A DNA stretch of 64,000 bases, from the NCBI GenBank assembly GCA_013176395.1, contig JABMLP010000031.1, positions 124,001 through 188,000 on the forward strand, in the 5' to 3' direction. Both the position numbers and the translations under genes were made by a program. The stretch comes from Venturia oleaginea. Its lineage: Eukaryota > Ascomycota > Dothideomycetes > Venturiales > Venturiaceae. The notes beneath the pieces were generated by a model. The model made no database searches. It had not been told where the DNA came from and worked only from the letters and a program-made list of their open reading frames with translations. Positions 1 to 11,263 of the stretch are shown in pieces; positions within the stretch are counted from its first letter, which is position 1, and each line of letters begins with the position of its first letter.

Positions 1-802
1 TATCTGGGATTCAACCAATGTAAGGCGGAAGAGCACGGTTGAACACGGTAGAGATTATGATCACGAAGGTGCGGCAGTATTTTGGACTTGAAAAGGAGCG
101 ACGAGAAAATCTCGAATAATGGTGATAATGATCGAAAACCCCCATCTCGAACAAAGATTCCAAAGACTCATGACTTTGAATTGTGAGTTCGAAGACCTAT
201 TAAACCTGCCATCGGAAATTCAAATCTACGATTTTTAAAGCAGGCAATATACCGAAGCCCTGATTTTGGTATGTTCTAGCAGGATAATATGTCCCCTCCA
301 ATATACGGTAACCCAAGTTTTTATACGCCTTTAGCTTCTCACAAAACCGGGATTGCGGCGTAAAATGGATTTATGCGAAAGTAGTAAATGTGATTACTCG
401 TGATAGGAATCTGAGGCGCGCGATAATGAGTCTGGGTACTTAAGAATGTTCGTACCATCGAAAGTAGGAGTACGCGAGCACCAAACATGGAAAGGTAATA
501 TGGTGTCGTTACTTGTGGAACTGTTGAGATTGGAATGTTGTAGACCTGGCAAAGCATCGATCTTGTTTCCCATGCGTATTCCACGAATTCTTTTCGAGCG
601 AGTGTATGGAAAATGTGGTGGTGATGATGACCAACAGCAGCCACCAGCTAAAATCAGTCTCTGACGAGTTTTGGAGATCCGCGTATGATCCAAAAGAATC
701 TTCGTCAAATCCTTCGTCGATGCGATTTACAGGATTGCGAAGATCGATTTTCGAAGTATAATATACGGGCAAAGTATGCCAGCGCCTAAATCGACGTCCA
801 CA
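1..802. other. No recognisable gene
   Basis: Only short overlapping open frames of about 70-105 codons occur on both strands around 339-772, and none resembles a known protein. There is no codon or domain signal that I can support. It may be the edge of a decayed repeat or ordinary intergenic DNA. Confidence 0.5.
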
Positions 803-807
803 ATCAA

Positions 808-1007
808 TGTCACAGCTAGTAGTAAATAATGAAAGGCGTGAACAGCAATCAGGTATGGACTAAGTATGATAGTGAACTACAGGTAGCTATGTAAATGGGG
901 GCTGGGGGCAAGGCCTACTTATAGGTCTTGCTGTGGCTCGTGTACTGTGGCGCCTTGTTAGGTGCTTGAACACTGTGATTGTTCCAGTAGCCTAGCAAGC
1001 CGTCACA
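808..1007 (-). repeat. Solo LTR, family A, copy 1
   Basis: A 200 bp unit with LTR-type ends: read on the minus strand it starts TGTGACGGCT and ends CTGTGACA. It is flanked by a perfect 5 bp duplication ATCAA (803-807 and 1008-1012). The same unit recurs at 10616-10889 and, split by nested insertions, at 46535-51645, each with its own 5 bp TSD. TG/CA ends plus 5 bp TSDs fit a solo LTR better than a DNA-transposon MITE. The internal region of this family is not in the window. Confidence 0.8.
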
Positions 1008-1012
1008 ATCAA

Positions 1013-1511
1013 TGTATTATATCTTTTTAAACGAGTGAAACTTAGACGTCTTATATACGCCTTGGGCTCAGGAAATAGGCACCGGAATGGCTTTTTGAGG
1101 CCCAAAAATAACCGGAACCTGCACGAGGTCAGTGACGATTTACCGAAGAATATAAGTATAAATTAGAGTACGAACAATTCTTCCTAGCCTAAGAGCACGT
1201 TTACTACACCCGAGATCTATGATGTGCTTTGCCGTGAGTAGGGATATTAGTGCTGTGACCACGGCAGTCTCAAGTACCTTTAATCTATAGTTCGACAGTA
1301 TTTTAAGGAAAAAACCGGTATGTTGGATAAGAGAAGTAGTTACCAAAATCGGCGTTGATGAAGAAGATACTTATTACATTTTGCCGCTTTGTATCACCTG
1401 GTCAACACTTCCAACAGAAACAGCTAGGTGATTCTCCATAGTATCTTCTTACCAACCTTTCGGGATTTTCATTAGTAGAAACGTGCAAATCAGCGCGCTT
1501 CAACTCCCGAG
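1013..1511. other. No recognisable gene
   Basis: Intergenic sequence between two solo LTRs. The longest open frame (1140-1346, minus) has no recognisable similarity. I see no repeat or RNA gene here. Confidence 0.5.
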
Positions 1512-1516
1512 CGCCT

Positions 1517-1772
1517 TGTCACGGGGCGGGTTCGGGTATCAGGAGGAAGGAGCAGCAGCAGGAACAGGTATCATTCAACAGGCTATATACGAACTGGCAG
1601 GCAAACCAACAGGCAGGTTTAACGACAGGACGTAGCTCAAAGAACTACGAATTGGTTGAAGCCACGCAGGCTTTTAAACCCTTTCCTCGGCAGAACTACG
1701 GCTCTGCCTTGATCACGTACCGTGGGGCCACCCCAACGGCGGGAGAGACTTGTCCGCGGTCGTACCGTGACA
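1517..1772 (-). repeat. Solo LTR of the Gypsy-1 family
   Basis: This 256 bp unit is the reverse complement of the Gypsy-1 LTRs at 28358-28574 and 34142-34396. It has ends TGTCACGG and CCGTGACA and a perfect TSD CGCCT (1512-1516 and 1773-1777). It is closer in length to the 255 bp 3' LTR than to the 217 bp 5' LTR, so the 5' LTR of the full element carries a deletion. LTR-LTR recombination of an earlier insertion is the likely origin. Confidence 0.9.
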
Positions 1773-1899
1773 CGCCTGTTTTGCTCTCTTATCTCTTGTA
1801 TCTTGTGGATTACATGACAAGGAAGGTGAAAGGAAGCCTCTAATAAAACTAGTAAAGACGATCTTTACTCGCTCTAAGTCGGGGTATTATTAACACTAA

Positions 1900-2631
1900 A
1901 TGGAGGACCGGAGCCAGAGCCAAGACCAGGTCGAACGACCCATTCATACCGTTAGGAATAACCCCAACCTCCCGTCACCAAGACCAACGCTAGGGAGACC
2001 TACACATGAAGTGGGACCCTACAACCAGAGACGGGCCATTGCCAGGACGAGAAGGGAGCGAGGAAGGCCCGACGCTGAGGAACCGGGAGCCGAAAATAGG
2101 AGAAAAAGAGCTCGAAAGGGGGGAAACCTGCATAAATATAGGCTGCCCTCCAAAATCTCCGCGCTGCTAGAGGAGATATGGAGGGCAAGGTGGGAGGAGA
2201 AGAGAAGGAACAAGGCCGGTGCGACTTGGTCTAAGGAGTGGGAGGACGAGACACTGGGACTGTACGATGGCCTCACGAAATTTGGAGCTACAGCGGTGTT
2301 TTTGATGAGAACAGAGGTATTGGGACTCCGGTCCTGGCTGGCAGCGATACATGTGCCAGGGATAACCCCGGAATGCGCGTGTGGATGGCGACACCAGACA
2401 CTAATTCATGTATTCGACTTCTGCCCCAGATACAATAGAGACCATCTGAGGAACGAAACTGGTAAAACATCGATGCGTACGGCACTCAATACCAGCAAGG
2501 GATGCAAGGTTGCTGCTAGGTGGATGCTCGACAATAATATCCTGCCCTATCTTACCGTGGCAAACAAGGCACAAAAAGAGGACAGGTCAAACTTCTCCGT
2601 GGCGCCGCGCCTGGTGGGGAGAGTTGAGTAA
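1900..2631 (+). pseudogene. LINE pol C-terminal fragment
   Basis: 243 codons that match the region after RNase H in fungal Tad-type LINE polyproteins. Visible are the block FLMRTEVLGLRSWL, a zinc-knuckle-like segment with ECACGW followed by histidine and FCPRY, and the terminal block AARWMLDNNILPYL. Reverse transcriptase, endonuclease and RNase H are missing upstream, so this is the stump of a 5'-truncated copy. Several stops precede the ATG, which is therefore an internal methionine and not a true start. The identification rests on remembered family motifs; the remnant is too short to say more about its lineage. Confidence 0.7.
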
Positions 2632-3327
2632 GAAGACACAGAGTAGAAGGGGGGACGAGCAGAGACTACGGACGGGAAGGAGGAGAAGCTGAAGTGAGAA
2701 ATGAGCGGAATTCCCGAACCATGGACGGTACAAACACCGTCCATCAGTACGAACTCCAGCCAACCAGGAGAAAGCGTTGGAGAGTCGAAGGTGCGATGAG
2801 GGTCTTGAGGAGGGACTGGGGAGAGAAGAGGAGGTGTGGACTGAAGATTGCTGTGAGGTGAAGGAGGGAGGAGAGATTGGGGTGGAAGTTGTTTATTTAT
2901 TAACGGCGCGTTACCAGGGCGCGCCGTGTCCGTTACCACGCCCTCACCTGGACTCGCAATGCTTGGGTCCTCACGATGCTTGGCATATTGAATCCTGGTG
3001 TTCTAAAAAATCCTGGACCCTGAATTTACAACAACAATGGCCAACTCGGAATCTGGACAACACCGGCCCGGAACAGAGGATTGGGAGCATCAGGACCGGA
3101 GGGTGTCCTATGGTGTCCTATACTGACCACAGTATAGATGACTCGGGTAGTGAACGGGGGGGCATAGTTCGACGGCGCCGGTCCATGGACGGGGCGCGGT
3201 CTGGAAAGTGACGAAAGGCTTTCTTATCCCAGAGAGTTGGGTTTTTGCAATTGTAGATAGAGATTGTGGGCACACGGCACATATGCCATTACATACCACG
3301 TAAAATCCGATTATTATTATTATTAAT
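1900..3327 (+). mobile_element. 5'-truncated LINE (Tad-like), 3' end
   Basis: The 3' part of a non-LTR retrotransposon. It holds the last part of the pol frame (1900-2631), a roughly 690 bp 3' UTR, and a terminal short tandem tail of ATT units at about 3310-3327. The last ~45 bp before the tail (a GGCACA motif, then AAATCCGATTATT) resemble the 3' end of the retroposon at 3392-4316. The truncated 5' edge lies somewhere between the solo LTR (ends 1777) and the first codon at 1900; I could not find a convincing TSD. Confidence 0.7.
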
Positions 3328-3391
3328 ACTAATAAGTTATACCATCAGTTTTATATACATTTCTACTTTGGCCTTCTATAATACATATACA

Positions 3392-4316
3392 GGCCTCCAA
3401 AGTCGAAATCTGAGCCTGTACGAGGCGGAGGCTACGAACCTGTATTCATCTCGCCACATCTCAGATGTAGGGCAGTGACCAGAGCCGATCAGATCAACGC
3501 ACGCTCGTGGTGGTTGCCCGTCGTCGCACTCGCGCAGCAAGAGGCCACGTCGCACCACGACCGTACCGCGAGCACACCATCGCCGAAAAGGCCCAGACAC
3601 ACCGGCAACAACAGGATCAATCAAACAAACGTAAAGAACGACCTCCCACGTACCAGGCGAGCATCGAGCCGTCCTCGACCTCTATCCTCCTCCGCACGAT
3701 ATCGCGATAAAACCCTTCAACCCTACACGGACAGAAAACTAGGTACGGAACTGGATTGGTCCTCCAGGGTGCCATCAACAAACAGTAGGGAAGAACTTCT
3801 AAGGCGGAAAGAAGATGATAGGAGGATTCTTGGGTGCCCTTTCGGATAAGGGCGAGAGGCATGCGGATACAGGCGGGCGAAGGCACGGTACAGACACGGT
3901 ATAAGCACGGAGGAACAGTATAGAAGCAGATAACGAATTCAGGCTTGAATTTAGATCAAGAATAATGGGCACATACAGAAAGTCATCGCCAGGGAAAGGC
4001 GAACAACAGTTACAGAATAACCGCTCCCACCCAGGCCCGCCTGGGTACGGTTAAAATGCAGTCACTCTACATAGAGGTGTTACGACACGGTTTTGGAGCA
4101 ATCGACCTCGCTATAGTGTTGACCCGAATAGCACTCAGAGACAAGCAGAAGGGGAAGGGAGAGGCCGACTAGTCCGGTTATCAAACTTCCCAGGAAAGAA
4201 ACAGAAGGGAATTTTCCATGTCTTTGATCTCACATGGTTTTATACCCCTTGTAAATACAGTGGATGTTGGCACAGGCACATCAGAGCCCTACATACAACA
4301 ATAAATCCTGATTATT
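3392..4316 (+). mobile_element. Retroposon G, copy 1 (925 bp, 15 bp TSD)
   Basis: A 925 bp unit flanked by a perfect 15 bp direct repeat TATAATACATATACA at 3377-3391 and 4317-4331. A second, inverted copy lies at 48782-49644, lacks the first ~59 bp, and has a different 15-16 bp TSD. Long TSDs, 5' truncation and a fixed 3' end (AATAAATCCTGATTATT) mark target-primed reverse transcription, as in LINEs and SINEs. The 3' end resembles that of the LINE just upstream, so G may borrow that LINE's machinery. An open frame of 124 codons (3475-3849) is kept in both copies, but I recognise no domain in it. No clear RNA polymerase III boxes are visible. Confidence 0.8.
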
Positions 4317-4331
4317 TATAATACATATACA

Positions 4332-4839
4332 TATACATACCTACCTAGGGGGAGTATTGACATCGGAATGTTTAATATGTAATTATGGGCTTTTCTTTGA
4401 GAAACGGGGAAGACGCCGTACCTCAGTATAAGCCAGCCGTTGCGGGGATTGCATCTGTTGAGAAATGATGTACTCGGCCTAAATGACATACTTATACTAA
4501 GATTTGTGAGGGATCAAAGACTGATTTCATAACACCACGTGACTATTGTTGTTCACGTCCGATTCCACCCACGTACTATACCTGTATCTGCGGCAAACCC
4601 AATACTGTAATTTAATTGATATCAAGAAATATTCATTGTCCCGACGCATCGAGCCAGTGATCGATGACGAGGTTAATATTTGCTTATGTATGTTACTGTT
4701 TTAACCGCGCGACGCCTATCATCTTTTCGCGTGAAAGGGTATCTTTTACTTTTTCAATCCTTATTCCTACCTGAAACCCCTACCTTTTTGTGTGCACATT
4801 ATCAAATCCTCATTTATGCACGTTTCAGAACCCATCTCA
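4332..4839. other. No recognisable gene
   Basis: About 0.5 kb between retroposon G and the end of GTR2. It holds a short AT-rich stretch and one 60-codon frame without recognisable content. It presumably includes the 3' UTR of the GTR2 transcript. Confidence 0.5.
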
Positions 4840-6148
4840 CTACCGTGGGAAAACCTGCTTGAGTGCTTCTTGAAAGACGCCAACGTTGTAATCGATCAAT
4901 GCTTTTCGCTCCGGGGGACTGTCATCGCCCAATATGCAGATGAGGCACAGATATCTGAAACAATAGATTAGCGTGTTCAACGATGCTCGAGAAGCAATGG
5001 TGGGAAAACTGACTGGTGCACCTCTCTCAGATAGAGATAATTTCCCTTCTTTTCCAACGTGATCAAACTCTCGGCAGGTCCGTTTCCTGTTTCCCGGTTC
5101 TTCGAAACATCTCGACTGTCCTCCTCGGGTCGCAGGCCGTAAATTTCGGTGATATCGATGATGACGTCAATGTAGTCGGAGCAGATCTCGTAGCTACCGA
5201 TATCTGTTGGACTGGTGTCGGTCGCGATATAGATCTTGCTGACGAGGTCGAAGAGATAAGCTTTCTCGATGTGACAATTCCGGCACAAAGAGTTGAGAAG
5301 CGCCTCCAGTGTCGGCAGTTGTGGAATCAGCTTCTGAATGACCTTGGAAAGAGCCTCAAAAATTGAATGGTCATAAATGCTGGTTTGATGGAAGTGAACA
5401 GGTGCCGTCTCAACGCCGTGGTCGAGCAGTTCGTCCTGTACCCGCTGGACGATGTCGCGGAATGTATCAACACGATAATCGTCTGATAGACCGTCGACTT
5501 TGTGGACGAAGACTTCCACGTTGATCAATGGGTACGTTTGCTGGAGATGAAGAATTGTAGCATTGAGTCGTTGAATGGCATCAAGATACTCGTCCTGAGC
5601 GTCGATGACCCAGATCAGCGCGCCGATCTCGGAGAAGATTTGAGCCTCATCGAAGGCAGGATCAAAGTAGTCAAGGTGTCCTGGGAAGTCCCACACTTGG
5701 AAATCCATGAAGGAGCTGTTTGCGTGAGCGTGGCCCGTAGTAATTGAACAGATAGGCCGCTTACTGCATGGAATTCTTCTCGATCTTTTTGGTCGTCTCG
5801 AGGTACAGCGTTTCGTTTGGAGGGTTCTTGTGAAATACGACACTGTTTATCGACGACTTCCCACTCCTGAGCACTGTCAACACTGATGCCACCAAGGAGA
5901 TGTGACAAAGCTCACCTCTTCTGGCCCATGAGCAGTAACCGTGGTTTGCCATCGCCAGACTTGCTGTTCGGTAGTTTACCGGTATGGTATTTTGGAGTAG
6001 TCGGGTCTGGGGGTGCTTCCGCAAAGTCGAGGTTCTGGAAGAATCGCATCAGAGTTGCTCTTCTATCTGGCTTGAAACGCGACAAAGGTTCAGTCAAGTC
6101 GCGGTGATGGAATTCAACATTCGAATCGGGTAGCGGAGCGTGCTCCAT
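4840..6148 (-). CDS. GTR2: Rag-family GTPase Gtr2 (RagC/D type)
   Basis: Gtr2 pairs with Gtr1 in the EGO/Ragulator system at the vacuole membrane and signals amino-acid supply to TORC1 (family knowledge). Four exons read 6148-5916, 5866-5765, 5715-5014 and 4954-4840. Introns of 49, 49 and 59 bp have GT and AG ends; the third uses the donor GTCAGT. The spliced frame is exactly 384 codons including stop. Visible motifs are a P-loop MGQKRSGKSS spanning intron 1, the G3-like WDFPGHLDYF, and the G4 block HKVDGLSDDY typical of RagC/D rather than RagA/B. The C-terminal roadblock-like part ends LIDYNVGVFQEAL. The long N-terminal extension (about 65 residues before the P-loop) is usual for fungal Gtr2. 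I see no damage; it looks functional. Confidence 0.95.
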
Positions 6149-8237
6149 GATTGTTTGTTGGAAGGTGAATTATGATGGCAAGGAAGAAGCTCAAAGCAGA
6201 ATAGAGTTATCAGGCGGCTCCCAAACAGGCAGCCGCGTCACAATACAACTTGAAGACGTCGAATATCAACACGGCGTGGCCAGGTCACCTGCCCACGCCA
6301 TTCCGCCAATGTAGTGAACGCAGGGACGTTGTCATACGAATTGAGACAACAAACGAGGGGAAGTGGTTGAGTGATGGTTGTAATACCCCGCGAGACGCGA
6401 GAGCATGAGGGAAATGAAGCGAGTCAGCGCAAAGGTGAATGAAGGAGGCAGGACAGGTGGGTATTGTATGTGAGGACGGGACACCGCCAATTCAAGTTGC
6501 GCGACGGGCATGATTGGCCAGGTCGACAAGGCTCCACCAGCCAAGATGAGATAGGTTGGGCGGACACCGGGATTGATTCCACAAGCCAGGTACGACCGTG
6601 GCCGGTCCATCTCACCTTATCGATGCTGCAAAGTGAGGCGCCCACGCACCACGCACGTCGGGTAACCGTATCCCAAAAACGGGAGCCGCGCTGGGCACCA
6701 GTCGACGGGTGTAGGGCTGTCGAGAGTGGTGTAGCAGGGATACAAGAGGCAAAAGAGGCAAAAAGGAAAGAGAAACAGTCGAGGATTCCTGAAGGCAAAA
6801 GGACTCACCATGATCCCGTTCCTAAGCTGAAATCACCGGCACCAACCGCGAGAAGAAGCAGCAAACACTGTCTCTCGCTCCGATCTGCCCCTTGCTGTCC
6901 GATGGCACGACTCGGCTTGCTGGAGCTGTCGCAACTGGTTCCTGTATCGAGAATTGGACGTCGAGGCGATTCTCAGTCGGTGTCGGTGCACGTCTGTTCT
7001 CAGACGACCTCGGAGGCTGGCCGGCACAACGGTCCCCGGTGAGCAGTGCGCTCTTGATTGTGATTGCTAGCAGGGATGGCTAGGCTGAGACTGCGAGCGG
7101 TGCGATTGGTATAAAGCCTGATACAGGACCGAAGGCGTTTGCGCGGGAGAGGGATGGGGGGAGGGAGTCAGGGAGTCAGGAGTCAGGCAGTCACTAGGGA
7201 CGCGGCAGAAAGTGACAGTGACATGCAGGGCCTTTTCTGTCATGCCCAGCGCGCCATTTTCTTGTCACCCAACTCCTAGACATAGAACACGACGCGCCAT
7301 TTCTTTGCTGTCACCAGGCAGGCACCTGTTTTTCTCATGAAAGGTCATAGAGCCCGGCGCAATTCGCAGTCCTCTGTCTATTCAGTCGCAAGGAACCAGG
7401 ATGACGACAAAAATAGGTCGAATGCGGTGAACGAACAAGCAACGATGATTCTTCTCACTAACGGCTCCATAACCACGTTCCGGGTAAGAGGCTTGCATAT
7501 ATATAACTGCCGGGACGCAGATGCCTGCTGTTAGCAAAAATAATCTGGCGTCTGGAGGACGTGATAGATGACATTTTGCATCGCATTCATAGGTTGGGCT
7601 GCTGTGGTGGTCGGCAAGCCGTTCCGATGGTGATAAATTGATCCCACACGAGCATCGCCATTTGGCAGAAGATCAACAACCTCGCGGAGAATTTTAATGC
7701 CTCGCGTGCCCTTCCACCTTACAAATGCCGTCGGAAGCAGTTACAAAACGGTTCATGGAATCTTCAATACTGCTTGGCTGACTTTGCTGGGCATTCTAGG
7801 CATGGCGCCGAAGTCTTGGGCTGAGGAGCTTCGAGAGACAGATTACAAATTTCAATGTGTCCAGGTGCGTTCCGGCGTTCCAGGTTCCAAACCCCAGGCT
7901 GACAGGCTGGTACTTCAATGGTCTTGGACGAACAGACCATTGGACCTAAGAGCATTGAATGGACCTCGACCTTTGATAACATTGATGGGAAATCGTCTTC
8001 TAACCCATTAATCTCGGTCACGAATTGAGCGACCCTACTTCAAGATCAACCTTCCGTTCCTAACAACGACAACTTGGAGTTGCATTAATAGCCTCGTTGA
8101 GGCTATGTGATAATAACGCCTCATTAATGGCCAGGACTCCCACGAGACAGGTGGTTTCGACGAGCGATTTTAATGCGGATGGTTCATTGTTACTACTTCC
8201 CTATCAGAATGCGCTCGAATCAAGTCCTTCCTACTTT
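6149..8237. other. Intergenic region upstream of GTR2
   Basis: The GTR2 promoter must lie in the first part. The region carries open frames (for example 6464-7042 plus, 7697-8011 plus, 7764-8021 minus), but none has recognisable domains and their composition looks non-coding. I find no repeats with clear ends, no tRNA, and no transposon termini here. Confidence 0.45.
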
Positions 8238-8900
8238 TTACACCCTACACCCCTCCACACGGCCATTCGCTGCCGCCACGCTCCTTACTCTCAGACCACT
8301 CGCCGCAATTCTCACCCATCGCTCCCTCACCAAAGTCCTGTACCAGGAAACTGGCCCCTTGGAGAAAAGAATATAATTTCTGGAAAATACCTTCGGGAAT
8401 GACCTCAACTCTAGCCTCAATCTCGTCTCCTTGGATTTCCTGTCCGGATATCAACAACACTCTCTGTTCCAATCAAAATCGATTAATTATGGGTAAGTGT
8501 GGCATGCCATTCCAAACTAAGAAGAAAGCAAGTTACATATTATCAGCGCTCAGGGTTCCAAGGGCGTCCGAGATCTACTACTCTTGTCTCATCGTCAGCT
8601 TCTTTGGCTTGTGGGACGTTTGGTATTTCTAAGGCTTCGCGAGTTACTTTAATCATCTGAGCCATCAAGGTCCCGGGACGTTGTTTGACACTTTCTTTTG
8701 CGCCCAATCGCTTGCTAGGTTCTCGGGCCCTGCCTCTTCTGGCGGGGACTTCAAGATTTGGCTGGTTTTGCTTGAGGTCTGTTCAGATTTTCTATTCACT
8801 GCAGAGTCTGATGTTTCGGTAGGAGAAGAGGGGCCCTGACTTGTCATGTCCTTGCTATCCTCTACTGCTCGGCTTTCGATATCCGTCCTCTGCATGGCTT
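8238..8900 (-). pseudogene. Possible decayed gene beside transposon P1
   Basis: Three coding-looking stretches follow one another on the minus strand in different frames. The first starts with ATG at about 8895 (MQRTDIESRAVEDS), is rich in Ser, Thr and Glu, and stops at 8665. The second, in another frame at about 8690-8550, contains LMAQMIKVTREALEIPNVP and ends WNPER before a stop. The third, at 8472-8245, contains LISGQEIQGDEIEARVEVIP. A pyrimidine-rich tract ending in TAG near 8520 could be a splice acceptor. The transposon P1 begins 30 bp upstream of the first ATG. I do not recognise the family; it could be a real gene with introns, a broken one, or chance. Confidence 0.25.
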
Positions 8901-9034
8901 CTCTTTTGGATCGATTTAAGCACAATATAACGTACTTCACAAGCGAGTGGGCCACCTTACAAACGTAAACCGCCTTCGTAAAAATACTACGCAACCCTAC
9001 AACAATTTATAGTATTAAATATAATAGAATATTA

Positions 9035-10951
9035 TTATTTAGAGGCTTCGCTATCATCTGTATTCTCTATTTCTACCTCACAAGTGCGGGAGTTATGCCC
9101 AGTCTCGCCGCAACGGCCGCAGTGCCTCTCTCCACGTACCCTCTTCGCAGGCTTCTCACCATCGTTACGATTACCACCCTCCCTTATAGTAACTAAGTCA
9201 ATTACTTCACCAGCTGTCAAGGTCTGCTCAGTCAGTATATATCTCCTTTTGCGACTCTTACGCTTCGTAACGGCCTCAATTGCGTCTCGAAGGCGCGCTG
9301 TTTCTTCGCGCATCAACACCATTTCATGTGCTATCTGCTGCGCGCCTTTACTCAACTGCCTGACCTGCTCATCAATAGAACTTGCAGAGGATCCTGGGCG
9401 CTTTTGCATCCCCTTTCGAATAAGCGTTGCTTGCGCCTCAATTTCGTGGGCGTTGCGCGGTGTCTTTGCCTCCCATGCGACGGTACCTGATCCTGGTGGA
9501 GTCGGCGTACGTAGCCTCACATCAAGCTTCGATAACACTGCATCTGGGTTGTGTAGGACTAGCCCAGCTGCTCTAAACCCTGCGCAGATATTCTCCCTTG
9601 AAAATGCCTTGTCGTAGGCTGCTTTGAATGCTGGTAGAAAGTCTTCTTTTGATATATGGTAGGTATGGTAGCGTGCCAAGGCCGAGATCTCATCGCCGTA
9701 CCTACGCTTCAATGGCGAGAAGCAGGCAACGTCAAGAGGCTGTAACAGGTGCTACGAGTGTGGAGGCATACAGAGAGTAATAGTCTTCCTCTCTCTACAT
9801 AGATCCTGGAAATCGACCGAGCAATGGCTCTCATGGCCGTCGATAATAAGTAGTCTGTATACTCCAATTGGTTTCGTATACGTGTCGAAGTGTTCAAGCC
9901 AGGCAAGCGCTAGGTTATTGTTCGTCCAGCCATTGGGGCTAACTTCAATAATCCAGTCGCGAGGGATGCCTTCGAACCAAGTAGAGATGAGGACCTTGCC
10001 CGCAAAGATAAGGAAGGGTGGGATCGCCTTCCCTGTTGAACCGACGCCTTGTATCAGGGTAACCCACTCACGATCGCCTGGCTGTAGTTTTTTCTGCTTG
10101 CCAGGTTTCTCTGAGCCTGTAACGACTAGCGGAGACGATATCTTGCCTATTAAGAAGCCAGATTCATCAAAGTTGTAGGTATCCTCGTCTATGATACCGT
10201 ACTCAGCCTTTATCCTCTGAACAAGTGTGAACCAGGGTACAATAACCGCCGGGTCTTCGCAGGCAGCTCGCTGGCGATCGTATGGACGGCTCCATCGGGC
10301 GGTAAGCTCTGGCGTACGCTTTATCAAGTTATTAACCCAGTTCTTGCCAACAGGCTTCCCACCCCGCTCTCTTAGTAGTTTATTAGCCATATCGTGTACG
10401 TAGGCCTTCGACGGCGGTAGGCCGCGTAAGCTTTCGTTAAGAATACGCTCTATAACCACCTCCTTTTCTACCTTTGTCAATCGCTTCGAGTTCGGCTCGC
10501 ATTCGCGTCGAGGGCTCTGTCCGGCGCGTCGGCGTTGTACTGTTGTTCGAGGTACGCTATATATTACTGCAGCGCGTCTTTCGCTTTGGATTTGCTTTGA
10601 ATTGATATCTGAGATTGTCACGGCTAGTAGTAACTAATGAAAGGCGTGAGCAGCAATCAGGTATGGACTAAATGTGATAGCGAACTACAGGTAGCTATGT
10701 AAATGGGGGCTGGGGCCAAGGCCTACTTATAGGCCTTGCTGTGGCCCGTGTACTATGGCGCCTTGTTAGGTGCTTGGACGCTGTGGTTATTCCAGTAGCC
10801 TAGCAAGCCATCACATGGCTCGTGTACTGTGGCGCCTTGTTAGGTGCTTGAACACTGTGGTTGTTCCAGTAGCCTAGCAAGCCGTCACAGAGATAGCAAG
10901 GACTATATCTCCTTCTTTATAGATCTTCTGCTTTTCGTGTTGTTGAGGCAT
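9035..10951 (-). pseudogene. Pogo-type DDE transposase of P1 (disrupted)
   Basis: The frame starts with ATG at 10951 (MPQQHEKQKIYKEGD), is cut by the solo LTR at 10616-10889, and resumes at about 10610 to run to 9035. Removing the LTR and one TSD copy restores the reading VLAISDINSK. One in-frame TAG at 9752-9754 falls inside the conserved block CMPPHS-stop-HLLQPLDV, where related copies have serine (TCG). Domains in order: a psq-like helix-turn-helix; a CENP-B helix-turn-helix; a DDE core with NFDESGF, LLIIDGHESH and LQPLDV giving the three catalytic aspartates; and a C-terminal zinc knuckle CGRCGETGHNSRTC. Only the two interruptions are obvious, so the damage is recent. Confidence 0.9.
10616..10889 (-). 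repeat. Solo LTR, family A, copy 2 (inside P1)
   Basis: Same family as 808-1007, with a perfect TSD GAGAT (10611-10615 and 10890-10894). It is 274 bp because the terminal 74 bp is duplicated in tandem (10742-10815 and 10816-10889). Its insertion interrupts codon ~20 of the P1 transposase. Confidence 0.88.
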
Positions 10952-11263
10952 TACGCGACGTTGTTACGAAGGCGGTTTACGTTTGTGAGGTGGCCCACTC
11001 GCTTGTGAAGTACGTTAGTATAAAAGGCTGAGTTTTAGTGGGCTATTTCATTCTTTGGCTTGGTAGGTCAGTACGACCTCTAGTAACCCTCTACCTAATC
11101 CCCACCCTCTCTTTCTCCTTCTCTGTCTATCCTTCCCCCTTGTACGCTTCTCTTTTGTATCGTAATAAGGCTTCTACGCTTTCTATAATACTTACCTTGT
11201 TTACTATCATTTCGTAGAAGACGACGGAGCTGGTATAGTTCTAATATAAATCTATTCTATAGG

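Larger units (their letters stand above)
8930..11015 (-). mobile_element. Fot1/pogo transposon P1
   Basis: Terminal inverted repeats of about 50 bp start ACGTACTTCACAAGCGAGTG at both ends, and a TA duplication flanks the element (8928-8929 and 11016-11017). Without the 274 bp LTR nested inside, it is about 1.8 kb, the usual size of a pogo/Fot1 element. It carries one minus-strand transposase gene, broken by a stop codon and by the nested LTR, so this copy is not autonomous. Confidence 0.92.

Noticed and set aside
808..1007. Family A units as MITEs of the pogo transposons found nearby
   Set aside because: Pogo elements here have TA targets and ACGTA tips. These units have TG/CA ends and perfect 5 bp TSDs at three sites, which fits solo LTRs.
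3475..3849. 124-codon frame in retroposon G as a confirmed protein gene
   Set aside because: It is kept in both copies, but the copies are nearly identical overall, so conservation says nothing about coding.
6464..7042. 192-codon plus-strand open frame
   Set aside because: No recognisable domain, composition typical of shadow frames, and it lies in the GTR2 upstream region.
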